From: DASWIG01 sp036397835
Lineage (GTDB): Bacteria > Acidobacteriota > Thermoanaerobaculia > Multivoradales > J023
Assembly: GCA_036397835.1 (NCBI GenBank)
Contig: DASWIG010000751.1
Coordinates: 1 to 23,571, forward strand
Direction: 5' to 3'
Length of the DNA: 23,571 nt
The notes under the pieces were generated by a model that was not told the DNA's origin, did no database searches, and worked only from the letters and a program-made list of their open reading frames with translations. Made by a program: the position numbers and the translations under genes. Of the stretch, positions 23,048 to 23,571 are shown piece by piece; positions within the stretch are counted from its first letter, which is position 1, and each line of letters begins with the position of its first letter.

Positions 23048-23130
23048 GATTCGATTCTCCCAGTCGCGAATCGGCAGTCAGGTACTGGCCGGCGGCTTCG
23101 CCCGCGCAGGCTGGCAGGCGTCCCGCCGGC
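23048..23130. repeat. Structured intergenic repeat-like element
   Basis: Two nested or adjacent stems: GATTCG/CGAATC (23048-23072), and GCCGGCGG (23088-23095) with CCGCCGGC (23123-23130). The hairpin-rich, GC-skewed make-up is like the other intergenic repeats in this window, but no second copy is present here. Confidence 0.4.
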
Positions 23131-23198
23131 TTCCGACCTGCGTGTGCGACAAGCAAGACAGAGTGATAGGATGCGGACGTGGAACGGAGGTCCATCTC

Positions 23199-23571
23199 GT
23201 GAAAACCCTGGAAGCCAAGATCCTCGACTCCACGCACCTGGAGCTGAGAGAGCCCATTTTGCTCCCACCCGGCCGGTCTATCGAGATCTCGATTACCGCC
23301 GATCGGATCGAGCGCGCGACTCGAAGAGCCGCCGCTGAGCAGGAGCTCGCAACCTCGACCGAGCATGCCGAGGCTCCTGGCCTGTCACCGCCACGCCGGG
23401 CTCGCGAGCTGGCATGGCGCCGCGCCCATGAAGACGAGCTTCAGGCCTACGCGGGCCAGTGGGTGGTCCTCGAAGGCGAAGAGATCGTCGCCCACGGAGA
23501 GGATCCGGCGTCGGCTGCGGAGCAGGCTCGCTCGCAGGGAGTTCACATCCCTTATGTGTTCTACGTTGAAG
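23199..23571 (+). CDS. DUF5678-type protein (N-terminal 124 residues, runs off the window)
   Basis: The frame begins at a GTG at 23199 with GGAGG eight bases upstream, and is open to the window end. The N-terminus (MKTLEAKILDSTHLELREPI, then LLPPGRSIEISI) resembles small antitoxin-like beta-strand modules. A charged linker follows, and then ELQAYAGQWVVLEGEEIVAH, GEDPASAAEQARSQGV and PYVFYVE, which fits the DUF5678 pattern (a Trp-Val strand, a VxHG turn, a helix, then a final VE strand). DUF5678 genes are often followed by a retropepsin-like protease gene; whether that holds here is beyond the window. Codon use is less GC-biased than upstream genes. A TAGGAT at 23167 could be its -10. Confidence 0.7.
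   Translation, partial: MKTLEAKILDSTHLELREPILLPPGRSIEISITADRIERATRRAAAEQELATSTEHAEAPGLSPPRRARELAWRRAHEDELQAYAGQWVVLEGEEIVAHGEDPASAAEQARSQGVHIPYVFYVE

Overview
The window is a GC-rich (roughly 70%) piece of a bacterial chromosome with dense, often overlapping genes. Gene content points to a heterotroph: a full-length B12-dependent methylmalonyl-CoA mutase, an IscS/NifS-type cysteine desulfurase, SRP54/Ffh, an IolB-like isomerase with an SDR, and a B12-binding radical SAM enzyme. The base composition, a short fragment resembling the ADOP/MacB-type permeases common in Acidobacteriota, and abundant short hairpin repeats make Acidobacteriota (perhaps the Thermoanaerobaculia side) my best guess. 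This is an inference; no rRNA or other decisive marker is present.

Region 1 (1-9691) looks like a surface-polysaccharide locus. Seven minus-strand genes are read from 7698 leftward: B12-binding radical SAM enzyme, SAM methyltransferase, parallel beta-helix protein A, membrane glycosyltransferase 2, parallel beta-helix protein B (a paralogue of A), a six-helix membrane protein with a C-terminal PAS-like domain, and the start of a secreted protein cut by the window edge. Successive genes overlap by 4-11 bases (the first pair is 7 bases apart), so this is one translationally coupled operon. Divergent from it are a NodB-like polysaccharide deacetylase and an overlapping GNAT acyltransferase. A membrane glycan polymerase or transferase between two exported beta-helix proteins recalls the alginate arrangement of glycosyltransferase plus beta-helix epimerase, but the set of genes is not one I recognise.

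Region 2 (9698-12336) holds gene debris (a truncated DUF5615/PIN-like toxin remnant and an orphan C-terminus) and then methylmalonyl-CoA mutase, for propionate or branched-chain carbon metabolism.

Region 3 (12336-14550) is a decayed accessory island: a TIR-domain remnant with a lost start codon abutting the mutase stop, a PQQ beta-propeller gene reduced to signal peptide plus C-terminus, the last ~43 codons of a DJ-1/PfpI protein, an intact lower-GC DUF3800 gene bracketed by two diverged copies of a ~75-bp direct repeat, and a short permease fragment.

Region 4 (14550-19794) is a cupin gene, a Tat-lipoprotein-like TIM-barrel gene bracketed by hairpin repeats, then a divergent housekeeping pair: cysteine desulfurase (apparently leaderless) leftward, and ffh plus a DEDDh exonuclease rightward.

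Region 5 (19922-23571) has an IolB-like isomerase/SDR pair, a 68-residue unknown protein, a CurA-like NADPH oxidoreductase divergent from it with two palindromic operator-like sites over the two promoters, and the start of a DUF5678-type protein running off the end.
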